A model generated the notes under the pieces. The model ran no database searches. It was not told the origin of the DNA and worked only from the letters and a program-made list of their open reading frames with translations. Of a DNA stretch of 13,949 nt, positions 1 to 7,097 are shown one piece after another; position 1 is the first letter of the stretch, and the number at the start of each line of letters is the position of its first letter. Source of the stretch: an uncultured Atopobiaceae bacterium. GTDB lineage: Bacteria; Actinomycetota; Coriobacteriia; Coriobacteriales; Atopobiaceae. The stretch spans positions 1 through 13,949 of the forward strand of contig CALUJT010000029.1 of assembly GCA_944321005.1 (NCBI GenBank), in the 5' to 3' direction. The translations under genes were made by a program, and so were the position numbers.

Positions 1-37
1 CCTATGTTTCAGGACTGTTAGCAGCGTCACGGCTCGG

Positions 38-66
38 TTAACAAATCCTCCACATCACCAATTCAA
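38..66 (+). promoter_or_regulatory. Possible promoter of the liv operon
   Basis: TTAACA at 38-43 matches five of six bases of a sigma-70 -35 box. ATTCAA follows at 61-66 after a 17-bp spacer, but it is a poor -10 box. The position upstream of livJ is sensible. The match is weak and could be chance, and a promoter outside the window is equally possible. Confidence 0.22.
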
Positions 67-72
67 GCGCGC

Positions 73-102
73 GCGGGGGCGTACGGTAGCCCCACGCTTT
101 TT
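73..102 (+). terminator. Terminator-like hairpin in the livJ leader
   Basis: GGGGC at 76-80 pairs with GCCCC at 89-93. The stem extends outward with GCG/CGC across a single bulged A94 and is followed by five T residues at 98-102. This has the form of an intrinsic terminator. It ends only 32 bases before the livJ start, so it either ends transcription from a gene upstream of the window or acts as an attenuator in the liv leader. A second small hairpin, GCTTCT/AGAAGC at 103-117, sits directly before the livJ ribosome binding site. Confidence 0.4.
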
Positions 103-134
103 GCTTCTGAAAGAAGCGACGGGAGGAGAAAGAC

Positions 135-1337
135 ATGTTCGAGAACGTTTCTAGGCGCAACTTCCTGCAGGTCTCCGCGGCCGGCGTGGCCCTGCTGGGC
201 CTCGCCGGCTGCAATGGCGGCGGCTCTGAGGCCGACTCCGGCAACGCCGAGTCTGGCTCCGCCTCCATCAAGGTGGGCATCCTCGGCCCGCACACCGGTG
301 ACGTCGCCAACTACGGCATCGCCTGCCGCAACGGAGCCCAGCTCTACTTCGACCAGATCAACGAGGACGGCGGCATCAACGGCAAGCAGGTCGAGTATCT
401 CGTCGAGGACGAGCAGGGCGACCCCACGCAGGCCGTGACCGCCTACAACCTCCTCGTCGAGCAGGGGGTCGTGGGCATCGTCGGCGACGTCACCACCGGT
501 CCCACCACCGCGGTGGCCCAGCAGTCCGTGAACGACAACATGCCGTGCGTCACCCCGTCCGCGACCGCGGCGGAGATCGTCACCTACGGCAGCAACACGT
601 TCCGCGCCTGCGTGACCGACACCGAGCAGGGTCGCATCATGGCTGCCTTTGCCAGCGAACAGGGCTACAAGAACGTCGGCACCCTCTACCTCAAGGGCGA
701 CGACTACAACGAGGGCGTGAACAACGCCTTCGTCGAGGAGGCCAAGGCCCTCGGCATCAACATCACCACCGAGCAGTCCTACTCCGCCGGTGACGTCGAC
801 TTCAACTCGCAGCTCACCACCATCATCGCTACCAGCCCCGACGCCATTCTCGCCCCCAACTACTACGAGGACGACGGCCTGATCGTCACCCAGGCCCGCC
901 AGCAGGGCTACACCGGCGTGATTCTGGGCGTTGACGGCTGGTCCGGCGTTGCCGACTACGCCTCCGCCGAGGACCTCCAGAACTGCTACTACTGCTGCGC
1001 GTTCTCCTCTGCCAACGACGAGGGCCTCGCCGCCCAGTTCACGGCTGACTACGAGGCCGCCTACGGCGAGACGCCCACCAACTTCTGCGCGCTCGGCTAC
1101 GACGCGGCCATGGTTCTCGCCGCGGGCATCACTGCCGCCGAGGAGGCGGGCCTCGAGGCCGGCTCCGACGAGTACCTCCAGGCCGTGATCGACGGCATCG
1201 CCGCCGGCTCCGTCGAGGGCGTCACGGGCACCATCGCCTACGAGGGCACCGGCGACCCGGTCAAGTCCTCCCTCATCCTCACCTTCGCCGAGGACGGGTC
1301 CGAGGAGGTCTTCGAGACCATCGACGCCACGGCGTAA
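135..1337 (+). CDS. livJ: Branched-chain amino acid ABC transporter, substrate-binding lipoprotein
   Basis: This is the extracytoplasmic receptor that captures the substrate (leucine, isoleucine, valine or a related amino acid or amide) and delivers it to the LivHM permease. The N terminus has a twin-arginine motif, SRRNFLQ at residues 6-12, a hydrophobic stretch, and a lipobox LAGC with the lipidated cysteine at residue 26. A Gly/Ser/Asn-rich linker follows, and then a periplasmic-binding-protein type 1 fold beginning at SIKVGILGPHTG. The length of 400 aa is normal for the family. The start is set by a GGGAGGAG ribosome binding site at 121-128. It is the first gene of livJHMGF and is separated from livH by a terminator. 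The mature protein is unusually rich in cysteine, including a CxxCC cluster at residues 284-288. The family is clear, but the exact ligand cannot be read from the sequence. Confidence 0.93.
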   Translation: MFENVSRRNFLQVSAAGVALLGLAGCNGGGSEADSGNAESGSASIKVGILGPHTGDVANYGIACRNGAQLYFDQINEDGGINGKQVEYLVEDEQGDPTQAVTAYNLLVEQGVVGIVGDVTTGPTTAVAQQSVNDNMPCVTPSATAAEIVTYGSNTFRACVTDTEQGRIMAAFASEQGYKNVGTLYLKGDDYNEGVNNAFVEEAKALGINITTEQSYSAGDVDFNSQLTTIIATSPDAILAPNYYEDDGLIVTQARQQGYTGVILGVDGWSGVADYASAEDLQNCYYCCAFSSANDEGLAAQFTADYEAAYGETPTNFCALGYDAAMVLAAGITAAEEAGLEAGSDEYLQAVIDGIAAGSVEGVTGTIAYEGTGDPVKSSLILTFAEDGSEEVFETIDATA

Positions 1338-1358
1338 CGCGTCTCCATCGATTTGCCT

Positions 1359-1390
1359 GGGGCATCGGGCACGTGTCCGATGCCCCTTTT
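1359..1390 (+). terminator. Intrinsic terminator between livJ and livH
   Basis: A perfect 10-bp stem, GGGGCATCGG at 1359-1368 with CCGATGCCCC at 1377-1386, is followed by TTTT at 1387-1390. The eight-base middle (GCACGTGT) could add further pairs. Its place directly after livJ fits partial termination, so that the binding protein is expressed above the membrane and ATPase subunits. It also shows that an upstream TTG in the livH frame at 1353 is not the real livH start. Confidence 0.8.
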
Positions 1391-1401
1391 CCAAGTTTCG
1401 C

Positions 1402-1437
1402 GGGTGGCTCTCCCACCCCTGTTCCCTGAGAGGGGTG
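1402..1437 (+). promoter_or_regulatory. Competing hairpins over the livH ribosome binding site
   Basis: GGGTGG at 1402-1407 can pair with CCACCC at 1413-1418. Alternatively CACCCCT at 1414-1420 can pair with AGGGGTG at 1431-1437, which is the Shine-Dalgarno region of livH. The two stems share bases 1414-1418 and so exclude each other. One exposes and the other hides the ribosome binding site. This is the layout of a translational switch or a sequestering hairpin. The stems are short and the pairing is inferred by eye. Confidence 0.35.
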
Positions 1438-1442
1438 ATGTT

Positions 1443-2330
1443 GTGGATGGCGTCGCGCTGATAGTCTCGCAGGTACTGAACGGCCTGCAGCTCGGCAGCA
1501 TCTACGCACTCGTCGCCCTGGGCTACACGATGGTGTACGGCATCATCTTGCTGCTCAACTTCGCCCACGGCGACATCATCATGGCCGGAGCCTACATCCT
1601 GTGGATCGTGCTCGCTCAGCTGGGCCTGAACCCCGTCGTCGCCATGCTGCTCGCCGTCGCCGGCTGCACGCTTCTCGGCGTTGTCATCGACAAGGTCGCG
1701 TACGCTCCGCTGAGGAATGCCCCGCGCCTCTCGGTGCTCATCACGGCCATTGGCGTCTCCTACTTCCTGGAGAACGGCGCCCAGCTCATCTTTGGCGCGG
1801 ACGCAAAGGTGGTCCCCTCCTTTGCGCCGGTGTCGAGCATCCAGGTCGGCGGTCTTTCGCTCTCCTTCGTCGCGCTCATCACCGTGCTCGTGACCGCGCT
1901 CTCTACCGTAGTCCTCACCTTCCTCGTGCAGAAGACCAAGCTCGGCAAGGCCATGCGCGCCGTCTCCGAGGACATGGGGGCCGCCCGTCTCATGGGCGTC
2001 AACGTCAACAACACGATCACCTTCACCTTTGCCGTCGGGTCCGCCCTCGCGGGCATCGGCGCCGTGCTCTACGTCATGGCCTATCCGCAGGCGACGCCTA
2101 CCATGGGCATGATGCTCGGCACCAAGGCGTTCGTCGCCGCGGTCCTGGGTGGCATCGGGTCTATTCCGGGTGCCGTGGTGGGCGCGATGCTCGTTGGCTT
2201 CTCGGAGGTCTTCGTCTCTGCGATCGGCCTCTCGGTGTGGCGTGACGCGGTCGTGTTCCTGCTGCTCATCATCGTGCTCATCGTGCGCCCCACCGGCATC
2301 TTCGGCCGCACCATGAGCGAGAAGGTCTAG
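1443..2330 (+). CDS. livH: Branched-chain amino acid ABC transporter, permease LivH
   Basis: This is an inner-membrane permease subunit that pairs with LivM to form the transport channel. The protein is almost wholly hydrophobic helices. It carries the family opening VLNGLQLGSIYALVALGYTM, the following NFAHGDIIMAG segment, the loop GKAMRAVSEDMGAARLMGVN that contacts the ATPases, and a VRPTGIFG end. I chose the GTG at 1443 (295 aa) because GAGAGGGGTGAT lies just upstream and the N terminus then matches the family. An in-frame TTG at 1353 would place the coding region across the livJ terminator. The stop is 12 bases before livM. Translation may be modulated by the hairpins at 1402-1437. The function is certain at family level. 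Confidence 0.93.
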   Translation: MDGVALIVSQVLNGLQLGSIYALVALGYTMVYGIILLLNFAHGDIIMAGAYILWIVLAQLGLNPVVAMLLAVAGCTLLGVVIDKVAYAPLRNAPRLSVLITAIGVSYFLENGAQLIFGADAKVVPSFAPVSSIQVGGLSLSFVALITVLVTALSTVVLTFLVQKTKLGKAMRAVSEDMGAARLMGVNVNNTITFTFAVGSALAGIGAVLYVMAYPQATPTMGMMLGTKAFVAAVLGGIGSIPGAVVGAMLVGFSEVFVSAIGLSVWRDAVVFLLLIIVLIVRPTGIFGRTMSEKV

Positions 2331-2342
2331 GGGGGTGCGAGC

Positions 2343-3491
2343 ATGGAAGAGGAGCTCATGGCCGAGAAGCGGCCCATCATCTCAACCGGCGGGCGCGGAC
2401 CCGCCCCGGCGGGCAGGCGTCGCTCGCTGCCCATGGCGGCGCGCTATGCCATCAATGCCCTGCTCGTCCTTCTCGTCCTGGTGGTGGGCGAGCTCATGAT
2501 CGACGGCGGTGCCGTCACTCGCTACCAGACCTCGGTTCTCCAGCAGGTGGGCGTCTACATCATCATGGCCGTCTCCCTCAACGTGGCGACGGGCTATCTG
2601 GGGCAGCTGCCGCTCGGACACGCGGGGTTCATGTCCGTTGGCGCGTACGGATGCGCCATCTTCATCATGCGCCTCACCGAGACGCTCGGCATGACCGGGC
2701 GAGACGTCGTGGCGGGAGGTCCCCTGGTCGGTCTCGTCGTGTTTGCGGGCGTGGTCTTCGGCGGCGTCTGCGCGGCGATTGCCGGCGTGATCATCGGCAT
2801 CCCCGCGCTGCGCCTCAAGGGTGACTACCTTGCCATCATCACGCTTGCCTTTGCCGAGATCATCCGCGTCGTGATGCTCAACATCGACGACGTGCTCGGC
2901 TTCGAGCTCACGCGCGGAGCCGCCGGCCTCACGGGCATCCCGAGCTACTCGAACTTCCTCAACGTGTTTCTGGCCGTGGCCGTAGTGTGCTTCCTCGTTC
3001 ACACGATGATGAAGTCCCGTCACGGCCGCGCGATCCTCGCCATCCGCGACAACGAGATCGCGGCAGAGGCCACGGGCGTCAACACAACCTACTACAAGAC
3101 GCTCGCCTTTGTGGTCTCCGCGTTCTTCGCGGGCGTGGCGGGCGGCCTCTACGCCGGCTGCGTGGGCGTTCTCCAGCCGGCCAACTTCGGCTTCATGCAG
3201 TCGATCGAGATTCTCGTCATGGTAGTCCTCGGAGGCATGGGCTCGATGCTCGGCTCCGTGCTCTCCGCGACCGTTCTCACCATCCTGCCCGAGGCGCTGC
3301 GCGCGTTCTCCGACTACCGCATGATCGCCTACGCCATCGTGCTCATCCTCGTGATGATTTTCCGTCCCCAGGGCCTTCTCGGCTCCTATGACTTCTCGCT
3401 CTCACGCGTCATCGAGCGCGTCATGAACCGAGACTTCCCGTGGAACCGCTCGAAGGGGACCGCCGAGGGGAAGGAGGCTGCCGATGCCTAG
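2343..3491 (+). CDS. livM: Branched-chain amino acid ABC transporter, permease LivM
   Basis: This is the second membrane permease subunit. It has a charged, probably cytoplasmic N-terminal stretch of about 30 residues, then repeated transmembrane segments. Family signatures are SLNVATGYLGQLPLGHAGFM, the ATPase-contact loop GRAILAIRDNEIAAEATGVN and the ending FRPQGLLGS. A basic, charged C-terminal tail follows. The length of 382 aa is within the LivM range. The ATG at 2343 follows a GGGGGGTG site that overlaps the livH stop. An in-frame ATG at 2358 with AGAGGAG before it is an alternative, but its spacing is tight. The 3' end overlaps livG by 8 bases, which indicates translational coupling. 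Confidence 0.93.
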   Translation: MEEELMAEKRPIISTGGRGPAPAGRRRSLPMAARYAINALLVLLVLVVGELMIDGGAVTRYQTSVLQQVGVYIIMAVSLNVATGYLGQLPLGHAGFMSVGAYGCAIFIMRLTETLGMTGRDVVAGGPLVGLVVFAGVVFGGVCAAIAGVIIGIPALRLKGDYLAIITLAFAEIIRVVMLNIDDVLGFELTRGAAGLTGIPSYSNFLNVFLAVAVVCFLVHTMMKSRHGRAILAIRDNEIAAEATGVNTTYYKTLAFVVSAFFAGVAGGLYAGCVGVLQPANFGFMQSIEILVMVVLGGMGSMLGSVLSATVLTILPEALRAFSDYRMIAYAIVLILVMIFRPQGLLGSYDFSLSRVIERVMNRDFPWNRSKGTAEGKEAADA

Positions 3492-4338
3492 CGAAAAGAA
3501 GAAGCGTCGTCCCGTCCTCGTGCAGGTCGAGACCCCCAACCTCATTCCCGAGCGCGACCTCGGCACCATCCCGGTGCTCCAGGCCGAGCACCTGGGCATC
3601 GACTTCGGCGGCCTCACCGCGGTGGACGACTTCAACATCGCCATGGGCCGCACGGAGATATCCGGCCTCATCGGCCCCAATGGCGCCGGCAAGACCACGA
3701 TCTTCAACCTGCTCACCAACGTCTACAAGCCCACGCGCGGCACCGTGCTCATCGACGGCTACGACACGGCGGGCAAGTCCGTCGCCGAGGTCAACCGCAT
3801 GGGCATCGCCCGCACGTTCCAGAACATCCGCCTCTTCACCAAGATGACGGTCGAGGAGAACGTGCTCGTGGGCTTCGGCAACACCATGAGGTCGCATCTT
3901 CTGTCGGACATGCTGCGCCTTCCGTCCCACTGGAAGCAGGAGGCGGAGTACCGCGAGCGCGCCCTGGAACTGCTCGACATCTTTGACATGCGCAAGTATT
4001 CCGACACGCTCGCGGGCAACCTGCCCTACGGAGCCCAGCGCCGCCTCGAGATCCTTCGCGCCCTGGCTACCGGCCCCAAGGTCCTTCTCCTCGACGAGCC
4101 CGCCGCCGGCATGAACCCGGCCGAGACCGAGGAGCTGATGGAGAACATCCAGAAGATCCGCGACGAGTTCCAGATAGCCATCCTGCTCATCGAGCACGAC
4201 ATGTCGCTCGTCATGGGCGTCTGCGAGGTCGTGGGCGTGCTCGACTACGGCAAGATCATCGCGAAGGGCACGCCCGAGCAGATTCAGAACGACCCGAGGG
4301 TCATCGAGGCCTATCTCGGCAAGCAGGAGGTGAAGTAG
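3484..4338 (+). CDS. livG: Branched-chain amino acid ABC transporter, ATPase LivG
   Basis: This cytoplasmic ATPase powers the LivHM permease as a heterodimer with LivF. Motifs visible are Walker A GPNGAGKTT (residues 64-72), the Q-loop in TFQNIRLF, the LivG-type signature NLPYGAQ (179-185, in place of LSGGQ), Walker B VLLLDEP (200-206) and the switch histidine in LLIEHDM (His238). At 284 aa it is about 30 residues longer than many LivG proteins because of a basic, charged N-terminal extension (residues 1-30) before the nucleotide-binding domain. The start overlaps the livM stop. An AGGGGAAGGAGG-rich stretch just upstream is the ribosome binding site. The livF start codon follows the stop directly. 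Confidence 0.95.
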   Translation: MPSEKKKRRPVLVQVETPNLIPERDLGTIPVLQAEHLGIDFGGLTAVDDFNIAMGRTEISGLIGPNGAGKTTIFNLLTNVYKPTRGTVLIDGYDTAGKSVAEVNRMGIARTFQNIRLFTKMTVEENVLVGFGNTMRSHLLSDMLRLPSHWKQEAEYRERALELLDIFDMRKYSDTLAGNLPYGAQRRLEILRALATGPKVLLLDEPAAGMNPAETEELMENIQKIRDEFQIAILLIEHDMSLVMGVCEVVGVLDYGKIIAKGTPEQIQNDPRVIEAYLGKQEVK

Positions 4339-5049
4339 ATGTCCGCGCTTCTCTCCGTGCGCGACCTGCACGTCTCCTACGGCGCCATCAAGGCCGTCCG
4401 CGGCATCTCGTTCGACATCAACGAGGGCGAGATCGTGACGCTCATCGGTGCCAACGGCGCGGGCAAGTCCACGACGCTCAACACCGTGGCCGGGCTCATA
4501 AGGCCCGAGTCGGGAACCGTCGAGTTCGACGGCTCCTCGGTCGTGGGCGTTCCGGCCCACAAGGTGGTTGCCCGCGGCATGGCGCTCTGCCCCGAGGGCA
4601 GGCGCGTCTTCACGCAGATGAGCGTGGCCGAGAACCTCGAGATGGGCGGCTACACGCGCTCGGACGCCGAGAACAAGGAGACGCTGGAGAAGGTCTACGC
4701 GCACTTCCCGCGCCTCAAGGAGCGCCGCGGCCAGGTCGCGGGCACCCTCTCCGGCGGCGAGCAGCAGATGCTCGCCATGGGACGCGCCCTCATGAGCAAG
4801 CCGCGCCTGCTCATGCTGGACGAGCCCTCCATGGGTCTCGCGCCCATCCTCGTTCAGGAGATCTTCGACATCGTGAAGCAGCTCAACGACGCCGGGACGA
4901 CGATTCTGCTCGTGGAGCAGAACGCTAACATGGCGCTCTCCATCGCCGACCGCGCCTACGTGCTCGAGATCGGCACCATCAAGAAGTCCGGCACCGGTGC
5001 CGAGCTGCTTGTGGACGATGACGTTAGAAAGGCGTACCTGGGCGGATAG
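4339..5049 (+). CDS. livF: Branched-chain amino acid ABC transporter, ATPase LivF
   Basis: This is the second ATPase of the Liv importer. It has Walker A GANGAGKST (residues 37-45), the LivF hallmark CPEGRRVF, the signature LSGGE (137-141), Walker B LLMLDEP with Asp161 and Glu162, and LLVEQNA as the switch-histidine region, where Gln replaces His as is usual in LivF. The length of 236 aa is typical. Its ATG touches the livG TAG, and a near-perfect AGGAGGTG at 4325-4332 lies within the end of livG. The gene ends the operon 26 bases before a strong terminator. The call is secure. Confidence 0.96.
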   Translation: MSALLSVRDLHVSYGAIKAVRGISFDINEGEIVTLIGANGAGKSTTLNTVAGLIRPESGTVEFDGSSVVGVPAHKVVARGMALCPEGRRVFTQMSVAENLEMGGYTRSDAENKETLEKVYAHFPRLKERRGQVAGTLSGGEQQMLAMGRALMSKPRLLMLDEPSMGLAPILVQEIFDIVKQLNDAGTTILLVEQNANMALSIADRAYVLEIGTIKKSGTGAELLVDDDVRKAYLGG

Positions 5050-5075
5050 CCGCATGCGGCAGATGCCCTCGTCGT

Positions 5076-5114
5076 GGGCGGCGGACCACCCTCCCGGGTC
5101 CGCCGCCCTTTTTT
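5076..5114 (+). terminator. Strong intrinsic terminator after livF
   Basis: A perfect 12-bp GC-rich stem pairs GGGCGGCGGACC at 5076-5087 with GGTCCGCCGCCC at 5097-5108. It has a 9-base loop and six T residues at 5109-5114. It marks the end of the liv operon. Confidence 0.93.
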
Positions 5115-5144
5115 CGTGTCGGGTCTCGCGGATGGTCCCCTGGC

Positions 5145-5240
5145 GCGGGCCGCGATTCCCGAGATTCGGCCCGCCGCGAAATCCTGGGGTTCGGTCCGCC
5201 GCGAATTCCCGGGGCCGGTCCGCTGCGAATTCCCGGGGCG
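5145..5240. repeat. Four imperfect tandem copies of a 23-25 bp unit
   Basis: Units at about 5145-5167, 5168-5192, 5193-5216 and 5217-5240 follow the pattern GGTCCGCCGCGAATTCCCGG followed by a GC tail. The last two differ by only a few bases and the first two are more diverged. The array runs directly into the left arm of the palindrome at 5238. On the minus strand a unit reads as the sequence that follows the palindrome arm, so the array looks like a local expansion of the tail of that repeat element. Confidence 0.75.
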
Positions 5241-5298
5241 ATTGGGCAATACCTTTGATGCCTGACGCCCCCGCGCATCAAAGGTATTGCCCAATCGC
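5238..5298. repeat. Palindromic repeat pair A (24-bp perfect inverted repeat)
   Basis: The left arm 5238-5261 and the right arm 5275-5298 are exact reverse complements, with a 13-base loop. The right arm contains ATCAAAGGTATTGCCCAATC. The same arm recurs in pair C at 7098-7154 and as single arms near 5360, 5433, 6952 and 7017. This form is typical of REP or BIME elements. No T-run follows, so it is not a standard terminator. Confidence 0.9.
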
Positions 5299-5340
5299 GC
5301 TGGATATTTGGTCGAAGAGCGTGTTCGCCTCGCTTTGCCA

Positions 5341-5396
5341 GCGGCTTGGGCGCCTGTTACATCAAATCCCTTGCCCAATCGCAGGGGGTTCTTTGT
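5341..5396 (+). repeat. Repeat copy B, decayed hairpin, plus orientation
   Basis: ATCAAATCCCTTGCCCAATC at 5361-5380, then GCAGGGGGTTCTTTG, matches the right arm and tail of the palindrome family. A degraded left arm remains: TTGGGC at 5346-5351 can pair with GCCCAA at 5373-5378, and GCG at 5341-5343 with CGC at 5380-5382. Confidence 0.65.
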
Positions 5397-5424
5397 AGAG
5401 CCGACCATTCGAGATGCGCCGCGC

Positions 5425-5460
5425 GGGGGCAATGCCCAATCAGGCGGGGTTTTTGACATG
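5425..5460 (+). repeat. Repeat copy D, partial, plus orientation
   Basis: TGCCCAATC at 5433-5441 is followed by a GGCGGGGTTTTT tail, matching the core and tail of the same repeat family. The 5' half is not recognisable. This is a decayed single arm, and the match is shorter than in the other copies. Confidence 0.5.
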
Positions 5461-5725
5461 ACTGTCGGGTCATCCCCCAAGGGCCGGACGCTGCCTCGGG
5501 GCGGTACGGCATGCCCTCCAATGGATTTTGTGTGGTCGTGGGATCGCTTGAGCCCGCCCGGTTCTTCTCGCTTGCGAGAAATCCGGTAAACGTAGCCTCT
5601 GAGCTGGCAAAACCATTCTTACCGCAAGCTTGCGCAATGCTTTCCGGACACCCCCTCCGCATGACTTTGCAGGATTGGTTACGATCCAAGACCTTAGGGT
5701 GCTGGCCGTCGGGAGGTCGTGTGGG
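5461..5725. other. Intergenic stretch upstream of the endonuclease-like gene
   Basis: Apart from the repeats, the whole gap between livF and the next gene (5115-5725) shows no convincing gene. The open frames across it have no family resemblance, and their similar short peptides come from the DNA repeats. A 16-base hairpin with a CTTG tetraloop, TTCTCG/CGAGAA, lies at 5565-5580. The 10-bp palindrome GCAAGCTTGC is at 5624-5633. ATGAC/GTCAT (5457-5472) forms another small hairpin. I see no clear promoter. Confidence 0.5.
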
Positions 5726-6805
5726 ATGGGGGGCGAGGTCATGTCCGTGTTGACGTTCGTGGGCTTTGCGAGCGCTCGGGGCTTCTGGCGGGGCGTCGGG
5801 CGTCTCGTTGCGGCGGCCAATCCTGCCACGGAGGACGTCCCCCCGCTGCTCGTGAGGATCTTGTTTCAAAGGGGCGAGGGGGTCGACCTTGGCTGCATGC
5901 CCGCCAAGACCCGTGTGACGAGCATTCCCTCACTTGTCGCGACATCTTGCGTGGAGGAGCTCGCTGCGAGTCATCCTGAGCTCGGGGAGACCGTCGACGT
6001 CTGCGTTTCCACCCAAGGAGCGCGCCACTACGTGCGGTCGTGCCGCGTTCACCTGATGATGGGAAGCTATCCCGTGGGGTCGTTCTGGCGAATTTCGGAT
6101 TCCGCGGTGGTCGCGTCTCCCGAGCTCACGTTTCTTCAGTCCGCGCGGGACCTTGACGACGATTTGCTCGCCGCCTATGGCTATGAGCTCTGCGGGCTCT
6201 ACGCGCGCGAGGGGGAGGGGCGTGACGGGTTCGTCAACTGCCCGGCGCTTACCTTGGTGGCAAGGGTTGCGACGTATCTCGATCGACTGGAGGAGCTGAG
6301 AAGAGCCGGGGGACAGGGGCTTCCGCCCGGGCTCGCGAAGGCGCGTCGCGCGCTCGCAAGGGTGCGGGACCGAGCGGCGTCTCCCGGGGAGGCCATAACG
6401 TCGATGGTCCTTACGTCGTCCCGTGTCCGGGGAGGGTTTGGGCTCCCTCCGGCGAACCTCAACGTCTGCGTGCGTCTGCGGTCGTCCACGGCCGAGCTCT
6501 TCGGCATTGACTCTTTCGTCTGCGACCTCAGCTGGGACGAGGGACCTGTCGTGGAGTTCCAGGGAGGTCATCACAAGCTGCGGTCTCGCGTCGCCTACGA
6601 TCGCAGGAAGGGAAACGTGCTGGGGGCGGACGGCAGAAACGTCATTCAGGTTGACGCGGCGATGCTTGGCAGGCAGGACCGCATGGAGGAGGTTGCCAAG
6701 TCGGTGGGGAGGGGGCTCGGGATCAGGTGGCGCGAGCCGAGCAAGGCCATGCGCACGAGACAGATGAACCTCAGGAAGAGGCTGCTAGTGGATCTTGGGA
6801 GATGA
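5726..6805 (+). CDS. Protein with C-terminal Vsr/DUF559-like PD-(D/E)XK endonuclease domain
   Basis: The product is 359 aa from the ATG at 5726, which has GGGAGGT at 5711-5717 eight bases upstream. The ATG at 5741 is an alternative. No signal peptide or membrane segment is seen. The middle resembles the linker domain of actinobacterial AbiEi-like proteins (WRISDSAVVASPELTFLQ, then a helical DLDDDLLAAYGYELCGLY). The C terminus has the Vsr/DUF559 pattern: Asp267 in FVCDLSW, then VVEFQGGHH (Glu277, Gln279, His282-His283), then AYDRRKGNVLGADGRNVIQV with Asp292 and an Arg pair. The third catalytic position is Gln instead of Lys, as in some Vsr-like nucleases. Codon use is visibly less GC-biased than in the liv and thr genes. 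The gene stands alone between repeat clusters and converges on thrB. Nuclease activity is inferred from the fold pattern only. The protein could be a DNA-binding antitoxin-like regulator, or inactive. Confidence 0.65.
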   Translation: MGGEVMSVLTFVGFASARGFWRGVGRLVAAANPATEDVPPLLVRILFQRGEGVDLGCMPAKTRVTSIPSLVATSCVEELAASHPELGETVDVCVSTQGARHYVRSCRVHLMMGSYPVGSFWRISDSAVVASPELTFLQSARDLDDDLLAAYGYELCGLYAREGEGRDGFVNCPALTLVARVATYLDRLEELRRAGGQGLPPGLAKARRALARVRDRAASPGEAITSMVLTSSRVRGGFGLPPANLNVCVRLRSSTAELFGIDSFVCDLSWDEGPVVEFQGGHHKLRSRVAYDRRKGNVLGADGRNVIQVDAAMLGRQDRMEEVAKSVGRGLGIRWREPSKAMRTRQMNLRKRLLVDLGR

Positions 6806-6934
6806 CGATGCGGGGGCGAGGGTCACCTCTGAGTGTTCCTCGCTGCGCCATCGCGTGAGCTTTGTCGATGCGGGATAGCTGCTGTGGGGCGCCGCTGGCG
6901 CGCGTTCGGGCCCAAGGATTGCAGCCAACAAGCG

Positions 6935-6972
6935 CTGCCAAGAAACCGCTGCCATTGGGTAAGCGGACATCC
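6935..6972 (-). repeat. Repeat copy F, degenerate, minus orientation
   Basis: Read on the minus strand, this stretch gives CGCTTACCCAATGGCAGCGG followed by TTTCTTGG. It aligns with copy B (CCCTTGCCCAATCGCAGGGG, then GTTCTTTG) across core and tail with few differences. It is a decayed member of the palindrome family pointing towards the endonuclease-like gene. Confidence 0.5.
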
Positions 6973-7002
6973 ACGCGCGTTCCGCACTATCTGGTTTGGC
7001 GA

Positions 7003-7037
7003 ACTAACCCCGCAAGTGGGCAAAATCTTTGATGCGC
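7003..7037 (-). repeat. Repeat copy E, single arm, minus orientation
   Basis: TGGGCAAAATCTTTGATGC at 7017-7035 is the reverse complement of the family arm with one or two changes. The minus-strand tail TTGCGGGGTTAGTTCG resembles the tails of copies B and C. No partner arm is found, so it is a half element. Confidence 0.7.
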
Positions 7038-7097
7038 ACTCGATCCAGGAGCATTGAGTGACGCCCCTGGCGAAGCAGCTTGCCGCTTCCACTGGGA

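Noticed and set aside
63..1568. Long minus-strand open frame opposite livJ
   Set aside because: It is low-complexity Val/Gly/Ala/Asp translation antisense to a clear LivJ gene, with no recognisable domain.
5238..5298. Intrinsic terminator at palindrome pair A
   Set aside because: The stem is long and perfect but no T-run follows on either strand. The real livF terminator is at 5076-5114.
5287..5589. Small open frame in the livF-endonuclease gap
   Set aside because: Its peptide repeats come from the DNA repeats, it has no clear ribosome binding site, and it matches no family.
6833..7057. Short plus-strand open frame after the endonuclease-like gene
   Set aside because: It starts at a non-ATG codon without a convincing ribosome binding site, runs through repeat copies F and E, and has no recognisable family.
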